Assembly: GCA_032622095.1 (NCBI GenBank)
Contig: CP136062.1
Span: forward strand, 15,653,710 to 15,717,709
DNA from: Siphonodentalium dalli
Lineage: Eukaryota > Mollusca > Scaphopoda > Gadilida > Siphonodentaliidae
DNA: 64,000 nucleotides
Reading direction: 5' to 3'
The position numbers and the translations under genes are program-made. Below are positions 20,535 through 31,100 of this stretch, piece by piece (the stretch's first letter is position 1; every line of letters starts with the position of its first letter). The notes under the pieces are model-generated. The model searched no databases. It was not told where the DNA came from and saw only the letters and a program-made list of their open reading frames with translations.

Positions 20535-21325
20535 AATATATTTATTGAAACTATGTTTTCAGCATATCAAATATATTATCGTGCTTCAAGTGGAATAATA
20601 TTCAAACAAAATGTTGAACATGAACAAGTTAACATAATAATCTAATAGTAAGCATCTGTGAATATTTCAAACATGCGTCTATACAACAGGAAAATACATA
20701 ACATTAATCAGTAACCTACACCCTAAATAATCGACTCCTTAACCACAGCATCAGTGAGAGCTTTCCGATGAGAGCCAACTAGCCATATTTCCAGTGAGAG
20801 CTTTCTGATGAATGGCAACAAGCCATATTTCCGACTAAATCCTGAAAAGTTACCCATAATTCTGCTGCAGTTAAGCAGTCGATTAATTAGGGCATTACTG
20901 TGTATTTATTGAAATATATCGCGCTTCATGTGGAATAATGTTCAATCAAAATGTTGAACATGAACAAGTTAACATAATAATCTAATAGTAAGAATCTGTG
21001 AATATTGCAAACATGCGTCTATACAACAGGAAAATACATAACATTAATCAGTAACCTACACCCTAAATAATCGACTCCTTAACCACAGCATAATTATGGG
21101 TAAATTTAGTCGGAAATATGGCTTGTTGCCATTCATCGGAAAGCTCTCAGTGATGAATGTCAACAAGCCATATTTCCGACTAAATCCTGAAAAATTACCA
21201 ATAATTCTGCTGTGGTTAAGGAGTCGATTATTTCTAGCACTACTGTAGTAAGCATCTGTGAATATTGCAAACATAAGTCTATATAACAGGAAAATATATA
21301 ACATTAACCAGTAACCTAGCATTAA
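20535..21325. repeat. ~345-bp tandem duplication containing a family A MITE
   Basis: The segment from GTTGAACATGAACAAGTTAA through the MITE is present twice (about 20535-20900 and 20903-21245), with a third start at 21246-21325. The MITE copies at 20709-20900 and 21049-21245 are both degraded. The duplication therefore came after the MITE insertion. Confidence 0.75.
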
Positions 21326-21756
21326 AGATCGATTATATCTTCCTACATGCATTTTTTATAGTTACCAGGGTACAAAATAATAGATATGAGTCGAAGACAC
21401 CTTTCGGAAAACGCTTTTATCAATTAATTTTGATTTTATATCAATATTTTCTTTGATACTGCGGTAATCAATCGGGACAATTTTTTTTTAGTATTTTTAG
21501 AACATAACCGTAACGAAACTATCAGGAAGTCTCAGATAGAGATAGAGTTCTCCTGCTTGCTATGATCTGACCGCTTCGGCAGGCCGCAACATGTCCCAAA
21601 TTGATTGCACGTATTATACCAGAAAATTTTAAATAAAATCAATATTAATTGATAGAAGCAATTCCGGACAGGGGTCTTCCATTCATATTTATTAGTTTAT
21701 ATCCCGGAACCCAGGAAACTAAAAAAAACCTGTTGGGAAGAGATAATCCAATGTGT
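21326..21756. other. Non-coding stretch
   Basis: No supported gene. The plus-strand frame at 21649-21885 overlaps the foldback element that follows and has no domain. Confidence 0.5.
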
Positions 21757-21940
21757 TATATAGAGAGTACTCAATTGGTTCCGAGAATTACGTTAAATAT
21801 TTCACGAGAGGCAAGAGACGTCGGCAAGAAACGAGTGTGCATTAGCACACAAGTTTCTTACCCAAACATCTCTGGACTCGAGTGAATTATTGAACGTAAT
21901 TCTCGGAACTAATTGATTACTCTATTTATTACTCTTCTGC
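21757..21940. repeat. Family D foldback element
   Basis: AGAGAGTACTCAATTGGTTCC faces GGAACTAATTGATTACTCT, with inner GAGAATTACGTT / AACGTAATTCTC. Counterpart of 8438-8612. Confidence 0.6.
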
Positions 21941-22467
21941 ATCAATTTGGTTCGCCAAATATGATTAAAACACACAGAATTAATGCATGAAAGTCCTGAT
22001 GTGGAGAAATATCAACCATCAAAAATTCAGTCTAGATCAGTATGCAACGTAATGTAATGCCAATGATGTCATGGGGAAATGACATAATTCACTAGTGACA
22101 TCACCATTTTTAATTAACAGCGTTTTCAATGGAAATTGCGCATAGGAGTGTAATAAAATCTGATATTGGTGTTGGGATCTATTGTCACCCTTATATTGTG
22201 GGACTACCAAATTTGTGGTTTCTACATAAGCTTCTCAGTGCAAATTGGCTTTTTGATAAAATATCTAAATATTAACATGTCCTTACTTTTTGCAATAAAA
22301 TTATAATGTGATTGAATATATCAATCATTTTGCATTTATCAGTTATTTGGTGATGTCCAGTTTGTCTGGCGGAAATGTGACTTGTGTTCAAAAAAGCAAA
22401 ATTTTCACACACAGACATAATTCTAGCAGGTTTTATGCGTTTCGAGACAGAAGTTGCAGTACATGTA
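21941..22467. other. Non-coding stretch
   Basis: Nothing recognised beyond AT-rich unique sequence. Confidence 0.5.
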
Positions 22468-22814
22468 CAGTAATGCCCTAAATATCGATTCCTTAACCAC
22501 AGCAGAATTATCGGTAATTTTTCAGGATTTAGTCGGAAATATGGCTTGTTGCCATTCACCGGAAAGCTCTCACTTTCCAATGAATGGCAACAAGCCATAT
22601 TTCCGACTAAATCCTGAAAAATTACCCATAATTCTGCTGTGGTTAAGGAGTCAATTATTTAGGATTTAGTCGGAAATATGGCTTGTTGCGATTCACCGGA
22701 AAGCTCTCAGTGAGAGTTTTCCGATGAATGGCAACAAGCCATATTTCCTACTAAATCCTGAAAAATTACCCATAATTCTGATGTGGTTAAGGAGTTGATT
22801 ATTTAGGGCATTAC
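22468..22814. mobile_element. Two fused family A MITE copies
   Basis: A complete palindrome (22468-22658) runs directly into a second copy lacking its left terminus (22659-22814). This suggests recombination between copies or insertion followed by deletion. Confidence 0.75.
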
Positions 22815-22849
22815 TATGTATGTTCAGGAATGGTGTTGATCAAGCCTTG

Positions 22850-23045
22850 TAATAGAATGTCGGCCTGTTTTCCTAATGCAGAATTATTCTAGAATAATGA
22901 AGGAAACAATTCCTAGAATATCCATGGATGTTAAATGGCACCAGGAATATACTAGGAATATACTAGGAATATTCTAGAATATCCAAGGATTATCCCTGGG
23001 GACCTCATTCTGCAAATGACAGACACACTATTTCAAGGCTTGCCA
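22850..23045. repeat. Family B remnant with short TAGGAATAT tandem
   Basis: ATACTAGGAATATAC repeats lie at 22940-22985. CCTGGGGACCTCATTCTGCA and the CAGACACACTATTTCAAGGC end are family B sequence. Confidence 0.5.
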
Positions 23046-23124
23046 TTGATTTAGCCATATTTCCAAAGTTGAACCAGAGTTGAGGGTTAGATATGCCAAA
23101 CCAGCCCAAATCACCATGTCCTCG

Positions 23125-23418
23125 TCAACCAGCATCATAAGATGCCGACTGATCGTCCATTGATTGTCCCGGATGAGTCTGCCGAAAATGTTCTTCCATA
23201 GCATATTTGGAGCTATATTGCCTGCTGCAAATCAGGCACTTGAACGGTTTATAAATCATGTGAACATTTTGATGACGTTTGTATTCCCAGCTGAGGGGAA
23301 ACGTTTTATAGCAGGTTTCACACTTATACTTGTGAGGCTGGTGGCGTCTCATGTTATGGGATAAAAGGCTTCTCTGCTGGTAGTACCCCTGTCCGCAGAT
23401 GTCACATCGATGTGGTTT
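23125..23418 (-). CDS. Terminal exon with three C2H2 zinc fingers (ZF-6)
   Basis: A 97-residue exon follows the same TTTTTCCCCAG acceptor as its paralogue at 19364-19657, phase 0, and ends at TGA. Ligands: C5, C8, H21, H26; C33, C36, H49, H53; C61, C64, H77, H82. Finger 1 is almost unchanged from the paralogue while fingers 2 and 3 differ at many positions, so DNA specificity has probably moved mainly through those fingers. Its C-terminal tail after His82 is polar and acidic (PGQSMDDQSASYDAG) and owes nothing to the 58-bp satellite; it may preserve the older tail. The upstream intron flank is shared with the paralogue, apart from a MITE here and a foldback insertion there. Confidence 0.88.
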   Translation of the reverse strand, partial: KPHRCDICGQGYYQQRSLLSHNMRRHQPHKYKCETCYKTFPLSWEYKRHQNVHMIYKPFKCLICSRQYSSKYAMEEHFRQTHPGQSMDDQSASYDAG

Positions 23419-23473
23419 CTGGGGAAAAAGAAAACAACAATCAGCTTCGGGAATCGACATTTTTGACCAAATA

Positions 23474-23691
23474 CAGTAATGCCCTAATTAATCGACTCCT
23501 TAACCACAGCAGAATTACGGATAATTTTTCAGGATTTAGTCCGAAATATGGCTTGTTGCCATTCATCGGAAAGCTCTCACTGAGCTGAGAGCTTTCCGAT
23601 GAATGGCAACAAGCCATATTTCCGACTAAATCCTGAAAAATTACCCATAATTCTGCTGTGGTTAAGTAGTCGATTAATTAGGGCATTACTG
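23474..23691. mobile_element. Family A MITE, complete, with identifiable empty site
   Basis: Comparison with the paralogous flank at 19680-19720 gives the uninserted sequence ACCAAATACAATGTCG. Here the MITE sits between ACCAAATA and TACAATGTCG, so TA was duplicated. Ends CAGTAATGCCCTAA and complement. Confidence 0.9.
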
Positions 23692-23834
23692 TACAATGTC
23701 GTCTACAAAGTTAAAGACATGTTATGGACTTGCATGTACTTCAGTGAATAAATCCGGTAAGTCAGATGCTGTTCTTAGATAAAACAGGCTTTGCATACCA
23801 ACATAAGGATGTTCAAACCAAATACCCAAAGCTA

Positions 23835-24451
23835 CAGTAATGCTGTAAATAATCGACTCCTTAACCACAGCAGAATTATGGGTAATTTTCAGGATTTAGT
23901 CGGAAATATGGCTTGTTGCCATTCATCGCAAAAGCTCTCACAGAGATCTTTCCGATGAATGGCAGCAAGCCATATTTCAGACTAAATCCTGAAAAGTTAG
24001 CCATAATTCTGCTCTGGTTATTAACTTAACCCTTTACCCAACAGAACGGCCCTGTGCCAATGCATTCTCTTATATATGCGAGTCGACCATAGGTCGCTTC
24101 GCATATATAAGAGAATGCATTGGCTTAACACATTAAAAATTATAAAATTGTTAAAGAATGTAAGAAAAAATGGTAAAAAGTGTTAAAAAAAGATTTTTTT
24201 TAGGCCAATGCATTCTCTTATATATGCGAGGCGACCTATGGTCGACTCGCATATATAAGAGAATGCATTGGCATAGGGCATAACTGTAACTATCACAATG
24301 TGGTCAAGGAGCCGGTTCCAATGATATCCATATTTGTATGGTTCTATTGAGACAGACCGAAGATATTTTAGGCTGTTGAAGCTTTATTTGGCCGGTTGTG
24401 GCCGGTTTGTTGGGTAAAGGGTTAAGGAGTCAATTATTTAGGACATTACTG
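23835..24451. mobile_element. Family A MITE interrupted by a piggyBac-like MITE
   Basis: Left arm from CAGTAATGCTGTAA. The right arm is broken at its GGTTAAGGAG motif and resumes at 24426 to GGACATTACTG. Confidence 0.85.
24030..24421 (+). mobile_element. piggyBac-like MITE, complete, nested
   Basis: Flanked by TTAA (24026-24029 and 24422-24425), ends CCCTTTACCCAACA / complement. Nearly identical to the copy at 11795-12187, so both are recent. The target is the TTAA inside the family A right arm. Confidence 0.88.
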
Positions 24452-25154
24452 TATATGATTGTGATTTTTTTTTTTAAGTCGTATCTAGCTTATAATCACA
24501 GGTCCACAGGTTCTCATAGTGCTAAATAATTTAATCATAAGCGGTCAATCCATGTACTACTGTGAAACAATTGGCTGTTACAAACTTTGCGAGTTAGGTT
24601 ATTTCTCGATAACCTAAATTTCTTGATTACTTTCCCCACTACAAAAATTACAGCAGTGTCGAGTGACCAAGCCTATACCCATGTGCCTAAAAAGTGTACC
24701 TGGAAACTCTTCAATACATCCTACAATTTAACATGAAATTTCGGTGCTGCATCATAATTCCTTCACGTATGACTGTATTGAAAATAACAATACTAGATGG
24801 TAATATTCAATGCGCAAGTAACCAGACAAATCAACAAGATTTGACATTGCAAAGAAATGAACACAGAAATTAAAACCAACACGGATTGTGTCACTGTGGT
24901 TGAATATGTCAATCCCACGTGCATGTTGCAGCTGCCCGGTGGCACGCGATCCATGATCAATTGCGACTAGCCAATCAAAAACGCTGATTCGATGACACGA
25001 TTTCATCACTCGATGAACACCAGTTTTGAGTGTCTCTTTCAACTTAACGTGTCTTCTTTTTTTTTTGTCGGAAATAGTCTCAATGTTATACACTCGTTAT
25101 ACTTATAACTTATACTTGTTGGTGGTTCTCCTGTGAAATGACGGATTAAATTAT
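24452..25154. other. Non-coding stretch
   Basis: A minus-strand frame at 24752-25093 has no recognisable domain. Nothing else supported. Confidence 0.5.
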
Positions 25155-25580
25155 AAGAAGTACTCTTGTTTCGATTAAGGTTACGAGTTATAACTGAACA
25201 AAATCTCTATAAGTGCACTACGACGTTATAGAATTATATAACTCCATAACCTTAAACGAAACAAGAGTTGTTTCTTAAATAACTGTGCCATGTTCCAACT
25301 AATTTGGTGGAAATGTAGGAATACAAGCCCCAACAAACTTCTAAATGGAAAACTCTACTAAAAGAAAATAGGACAGACCTCATAATCAACCACAGGCGTA
25401 CAGGTTCCCATGGTACTAAATATCTGGGCAAAGGTTAAAAAAATTGACTGAAAAATGTAGGAATACAAGCTCAGACCAAGTTGCGCCCATGAAAGGATGG
25501 CTTGATGGATGGATGTACAGATAGATGGACAAGCGGATTCCTATATACCTCCCGTAACTTTGTTACGTTGGGTATAAATG
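25155..25580 (+). repeat. Foldback followed by Helentron-like tail
   Basis: CTCTTGTTTCG(A/T)TTAAGGTTA arms lie at about 25166 and 25245. Further right, a GATGGATGGATG microsatellite and a hairpin with TATACCTCCCGTAAC-type arms end near 25577, resembling the tail of the element at 13922-14537. Confidence 0.5.
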
Positions 25581-25716
25581 GTCATGGAATGATTGAATAA
25601 AGCGAAAGCCAGAGTAAGATGTAATATTTTTGTTATTTTATTAAACCAGATACCTATCTATGGTTAAACTGACAATGTAAGAAACAATTGATATGTACAT
25701 GTATATACATCAAATA

Positions 25717-25892
25717 AGTAATGCCCTAAATAATTGACTCCTTAACCACTGCAGAATTGTGGGTAACTTTTCAGGATTTAGTCGGAAATATGGCTTGTTG
25801 CCATTAATCGTAAAGCTCTCAGTATGTCCGACTAAATCCTGAAAAGTTACCCATAATTCTACTGTGGTTAAGGAGTCGATTATTTAGGTCAT
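25717..25892. mobile_element. Family A MITE, degraded
   Basis: AGTAATGCCCTAAATAATTG through to GATTATTTAGGTCATTTA; the centre is shortened and both tips are mutated. Confidence 0.7.
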
Positions 25893-25959
25893 TTATACCT
25901 CAAACATTTATTAATTAGAAAATAGCTTTATATCCCTTACATGACTGGAGCTTCTTGAG

Positions 25960-26200
25960 GGAAATCCCTTTGCCAATGCATTCCCTTATAGATGAGAGTC
26001 TCCCATAGGGAGCCTCGCATATATAAGAAATACATTGGTCCAACATTATTTACCTTGACCTTGTAAGCCAGTTAATTCTCTTATATGTGAGGCTGGACCC
26101 TATGGGAAACTCGCATTTATACAATGTAAGAGAATTAACTGACACAATATCTTTAATGCTGCACCAGCTTGGGTCCGGTCATGAAACGGTTAATTAACTC
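25960..26200. repeat. Divergent palindrome-bearing TTAA-type element
   Basis: Two degenerate versions of the GCCAATGCATTCTCTTATAT palindrome, in which AGTCTCCCATAGGG replaces the usual centre, then GAAACGGTTAATTAA. Probably an old relative of the piggyBac-like MITEs. Confidence 0.5.
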
Positions 26201-26275
26201 TAAGGTGATATTTAAAGTTTAATGATTGGGTTTAACCCACAGGGAGCTTCACACAGATGGAAGCACTATGGAGCA

Positions 26276-27035
26276 TCATCTGCTATAGTCTACATGTATG
26301 TGGGGCTCTTTATGGGTCATTAAAGGGTTAAACATCAAATAAGTACAGAGTGAAGGAACATAATTATCAGATAAGGCACATCCTGACTTCAAAGGTACAC
26401 AATCCGATTTGATGCCCATATTATCAGATTCCAACAACAAGAATATTTCTTGAAATACCGCTACTGCCACATAAGTAATAGGTATAAGTATCTTATGTGC
26501 CGCAGGCGCCCCTCGATCATTAGAGTATAGAGGTTAGTTACCCACCCACCTCTCCATCCCGCCACCCATAGTATATTATGCGCCGCAGGAGCCCCTATAG
26601 GGGCTACTGCCCACATAAATAATAGGTATAAATATCTTATGCGCCGCAGACGCCCCTCGATCATTAGAGTATAGAGGTTTAAGTTACCCACCCACCTCCC
26701 CATCCCGCCACCCATAGTATATTATGCGCCGCAGGCGCCCCTATAGAGGCTACTGCCCACATAAATAATAGGTATAAGTATCTTATGCACCGCAGGCGCC
26801 CCTCGATCATTAGAGTATAGAGGTTAGTAGACGACATTTTTTATAGTCTATGTGGGGCCATCTATGGGTCATCAAAGGGTTAAACATCAAATAATTACAG
26901 ACTGAATTTCCATCAGTATTCTGAAGGAACATAATTATCAGATCAGGCACATCCTGACTTTAAAGGTACACAATCCGATTTGATGCCCATATTATCAGAT
27001 TCCAACAACAAGAATATTTCTTGAAATACCGCTTC
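26276..27035. repeat. Direct repeats flanking a ~160-bp minisatellite
   Basis: A ~185-bp segment (GGGTCATTAAAGGGTTAAAC to TTTCTTGAAATACCGCT) occurs at 26276-26460 and again at 26848-27035. Between them, GCGCCGCAGGCGCCCCT-bearing units of about 160 bp repeat two and a half times. Confidence 0.7.
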
Positions 27036-27353
27036 AGTTATCAGAATTGATTAATTGACCAAAAATAATACTAACCGCTGTCAACTATTGCATAAAATTG
27101 CAAAAAAAGTGTTATATATCAGCATTTTGATCAACGCAATTTGGAATCAAGAGTATGTCGGTCGGCAAATGTCAAATATTTGGCAAGCCGCCATATATTC
27201 CAGGTAGTGAAAAATAACGTATTTCAAAAATCGATATCTGATCACTCTTGAGCTTTGATGTGTGGGTTCCTCGTCTCTAATCAAATATTTTTTACCCCCG
27301 AAGCCCAAAAAAAAAGTAAATTAGGATTAATTCGGATTGTGCATCTTTAACTA
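26964..27353. mobile_element. TTAA-AGGTAC element
   Basis: Inverted ends TTAAAGGTACACAATCCGAT and ATTCGGATTGTGCATCTTTAA. The interior shares TCACTCTTGAGCTTTGATG and TTTTTTACCCCCGAAGCCC with copies at 12424-12650 and 39771-40469. Confidence 0.7.
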
Positions 27354-27681
27354 TTATAGTTAAATATGGATATTTTCACTTTGTGAAGTTGATACAAGAG
27401 GCATAACCCAACATAAAATTACACAAAACATCCAAAAACAGTGTCATACTAAATCGGTACCTCATGTTTGTTTTTTGTGTCGAAATAACATGTCTCGTTC
27501 TGTGCAAATGATTAAATCATGATGGCGCATGATAAGGTAGCCAACTAACATCAATTTGTCTAAATATTGTTGTGAAGGATCGATTTAGAGATCATGTTAA
27601 TGTCATTTAGAAAGACCTCCTTGTGTCATTATAATGTTGTTTAGAATGGCATATTTGGGACATTATTATGAAGTTATTATA

Positions 27682-27817
27682 CAATGTTGTGTACAGTATG
27701 TGTTTTTCTTGTACGAGTCCAGGTTGTGGTGAAAAGTCATATTGGACGAGACATGCCAGTGTCGAGTCCAATATGACTTTTCACCACAACCTGGACGAGT
27801 ACAAGAAAAACACAACA
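27682..27817. repeat. Long near-perfect hairpin
   Basis: The arm containing TTCTTGTACGAGTCCAGG and AAAGTCATATTGGAC is matched by its complement across a ~15-base loop near 27752-27765. The total stem is about 55 bp, with a short internal mismatch block in the left arm. Part of it (GAGTCCAATATGACTTT) recurs twice at 34615-34650. Confidence 0.8.
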
Positions 27818-28189
27818 TTGTATAATGACATTTTTATTATCCATCTGTATGTTTATCCAAATTTTGGGAATAAAACTTTTGTGGTTATTTTTGGTATTTT
27901 TCGACACTTAATTTTCTATAAAAGCCTGTATTTTTATCATCAGAAAGCATGATTTGAAAAAGTAAACACGGAAGTGAGAAAAAACACTCAATGCGGAAGT
28001 GAAACGTCTGCTAAAATCCATCAGTGTTGCACGCGGATCACAATTTCACCGTTTCATTTCGCAATAGAGTTAATTCGTGATGTCACGGAGTCCCAATAAT
28101 GAAAGTGTCAATGACACTGTAGCTCAACTTGGAAAGGGAATAATTTAATATATTACAGTCAATGGAGCGATTAGGAATGTGGAAAGTTG

Positions 28190-31100
28190 AATGTCTAATA
28201 CTAGTTTATAGACATGAAGAGAAAAGTAAAATCCAAGATGGCTGCTGGCGGCCATGTTTTCGGCCGAATGACCCCAAAATGAGTCGTTCCCATCTACATG
28301 TCATCGTTAACATCAATGACAAATTTTATGACGATCAGACTAAAGGTACGACCTGTAGCCCATGCTAAAGAATTTAGTCATACAAAGAGTAAAATCCAAG
28401 ATGGCTGCTGGCGGCCATGTTTTTTGGCCGATTGACCCCCAAAATGACTCGTTCCAATCTACATGTCATTGTTAACATCCATGACAAATTTTATGATGAT
28501 CAGACTAAAGGTACGACCTGTAGCCCGTGCTAAAGAATTTAGTCATACAAAGAGTAAAATCCAAGATGGCTGCTGGCGGCCAGGTTTTTTCGCCAAATGA
28601 CCCCAAAATTACTCGTTCCCATCTACATTTCAACATTAACATCCAGGACAAATTCATGATGATCAGACGAATAGTACGACCTGTGGCCCGTGCTAATGGA
28701 TTAAATTTTGAAATCCAAGATGGCCGCTGGCGGCCATGTTTTTTGTCCGAATGACCCCAAAATGACTCGTTCCCATTAACATTCCAATTTCAACAGCCAT
28801 GAAAATTTTTATGATGATCAGACTAAAGGTACGACCTGTAGCCCGTGCTAAAGGATTTAGTCATACAAAGAGTAAAATCCAAGATGGCTGCTGGCGGCCA
28901 TCTTTTTTGGCCGAATGACCCCAAAATGACTCGTTCCCATCTACATGTCATTATTAACATTCATGAAAATTTTTATGATGATCAGACTAAAGATACAACC
29001 TGTAGCCCGTGCTAAAGGATTTAGTCATACAAAGAGTAAAATCCAAGATGGCTGCTGGCGACCATGTTTTTTGGCCGATTGACCCCAAAATTACTCGTTC
29101 CCATCTACATGTCATTGTTAACATCCATGATAAATTTTATGATGATCAGACTAAAGGTACGACCTGCAGCCCGTGATAAAGAATTTAGTCATACAAAGAG
29201 TAAAATCCAAGACGGCTGCTGGTGGCCATGTTTTTTGGCCGATTGACCCCAAAATGACTCGTTCCCATCTACATATCAACATTAACATCCAGGACAAATT
29301 TCATGATGATCAGACGAATAGTACGACCTGTGGCCCGTGCTAATGGATTAAATTTTGAAATCCAAGATGGCCACTGGCGGCCATGTTTTTTGTCCGAATG
29401 ACCCCAAAATGACTCGTTCCCATTTGCATTCCAATTTCAACAGCCATGAAAATTTTTATGATGATCAGACTAAAGGTACGACCTGTAGCCCGTGCTAAAG
29501 GATTTAGTCATACAAAGAGTAAAATCCAAGATGGCTGCTGGTGGCCATCTTTTTTGGCCGAATGACCCCAAAATGACTCATTCCCATCTACATGTCATTG
29601 TTAACATCCATGACCAATTTTATGATGATCAGACTAAAGGTAGGACCTGCAGCCCGTGATAAAGAATTTAGTCATACAAAGAGTAAAATCTAAGATGGCT
29701 GCTGGTGGCCATGTTTTTTGGCCGAATGACCCCAAAATTACTCGTTCCCATCTACATGTAAATATTATCATCCATGACAAATTTCATGATGATCAGACAA
29801 TCAGTACGACCTGTGGCCCATGCTAATGGATTAAATTTTGAAATCCAAGATGGCCGCTGGCGGCCATGTTTTTTGTCCGAATGACCCCAAAATGACTCGT
29901 TCCCATCTACATTCCAATATCAACAGCCAAGACAAATTTTATAATGATCAGACTAAAGGTACGACCTGTAGCCCGTGCTAAAGGATTTAGTCATACAAAG
30001 AGTAAAATCCAAGATGGCTGCTGACGGCCATGTTTTTTGGCCGAATGACCCCAAAATGACTCGTTCCCATCTACATGTGATTATTAACATTCTTGACAAA
30101 TTTTATGATGATCAGACGAAAAGTAGGACCTGTAGCCCGTGCTAAAGGATTTAGTCATGCAAAGAGTAAAATCCAAGACGGCTGCTGGCGGCCATGTTTT
30201 TTGGCCGATTGACCCCAAAATGACTCGTTCCAATCTACATGTCATTGTTAACATCCATGACAAATGTTATGATGATCAGACTAAAGGTACGACCTGTAGC
30301 CCGTGCTAAAGAATTTAGTCATACAAAGAGTAAAATCCAAGATGGCTGCTGGCGGCCATGTTTTTGGGCCGAATGACCCCAAAATTACTCTTTTCCATCT
30401 ACATGTCAATATTAACATCCATGACAAATTTCATGATGATCAGACGAACAGTGCGACCTGTGGCCCGTGCTAATGGATTGAATTTTGAAAACAAAGATGG
30501 CCACTGGCGGCCATGTTTTTTGTCCGAATGACCCCAAAATGACTCGTTCCCATCTACATTCCAATTTCAACAGCCATGATAAATTTCATGATTATCAGAC
30601 TAAAGGTACGACCTGTAGCCTGTGCTAAGGATTTAGTCATACAAAGAGTAAAATCCAAGATGGCTGCTGGCGGCCATGTTTTTTGCCCGAATAACCCAAA
30701 AATGACTCGTTCCCATCTACATGTCATTGTTAACATCCATGACAAATTTTATGACGATCTGACTAAAGGTACGACCTGTAGCCTGTGCTAAAGGATTTAG
30801 TCATGCAAAGAGTAAAATCCAAGATGGCTGCTGGCGGCCATGTTTTTTGCCCGAATAACCCAAAAATGACTCGTTCCCATCTACATGTCAATATTAACAT
30901 CCATAACAAATTTCATGACGATCAGATGAACAGTACGGCCTGTAGCCCGTGCTAATGGATTGAATTTTGAAATCTAAGATGGCCACTGGCGGCCATATTT
31001 TTTTTCTGTATGACCCCAAAATGAATCATTCCGGTACAAATGTTGATGTCAACAGCTATGACAAATTTCATAATGATCCGATCAAAGGTACGTCCTGTAG

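Noticed and set aside
24752-25093. 113-codon minus-strand frame
   Set aside because: No domain or acceptor at its start, and composition like the surrounding non-coding sequence.
26461-26715. 84-codon frame with an internal repeat (LYTLMIEGRLR)
   Set aside because: The protein repeat simply mirrors the ~160-bp minisatellite; no family is known to me and no start context or splice signal supports it.
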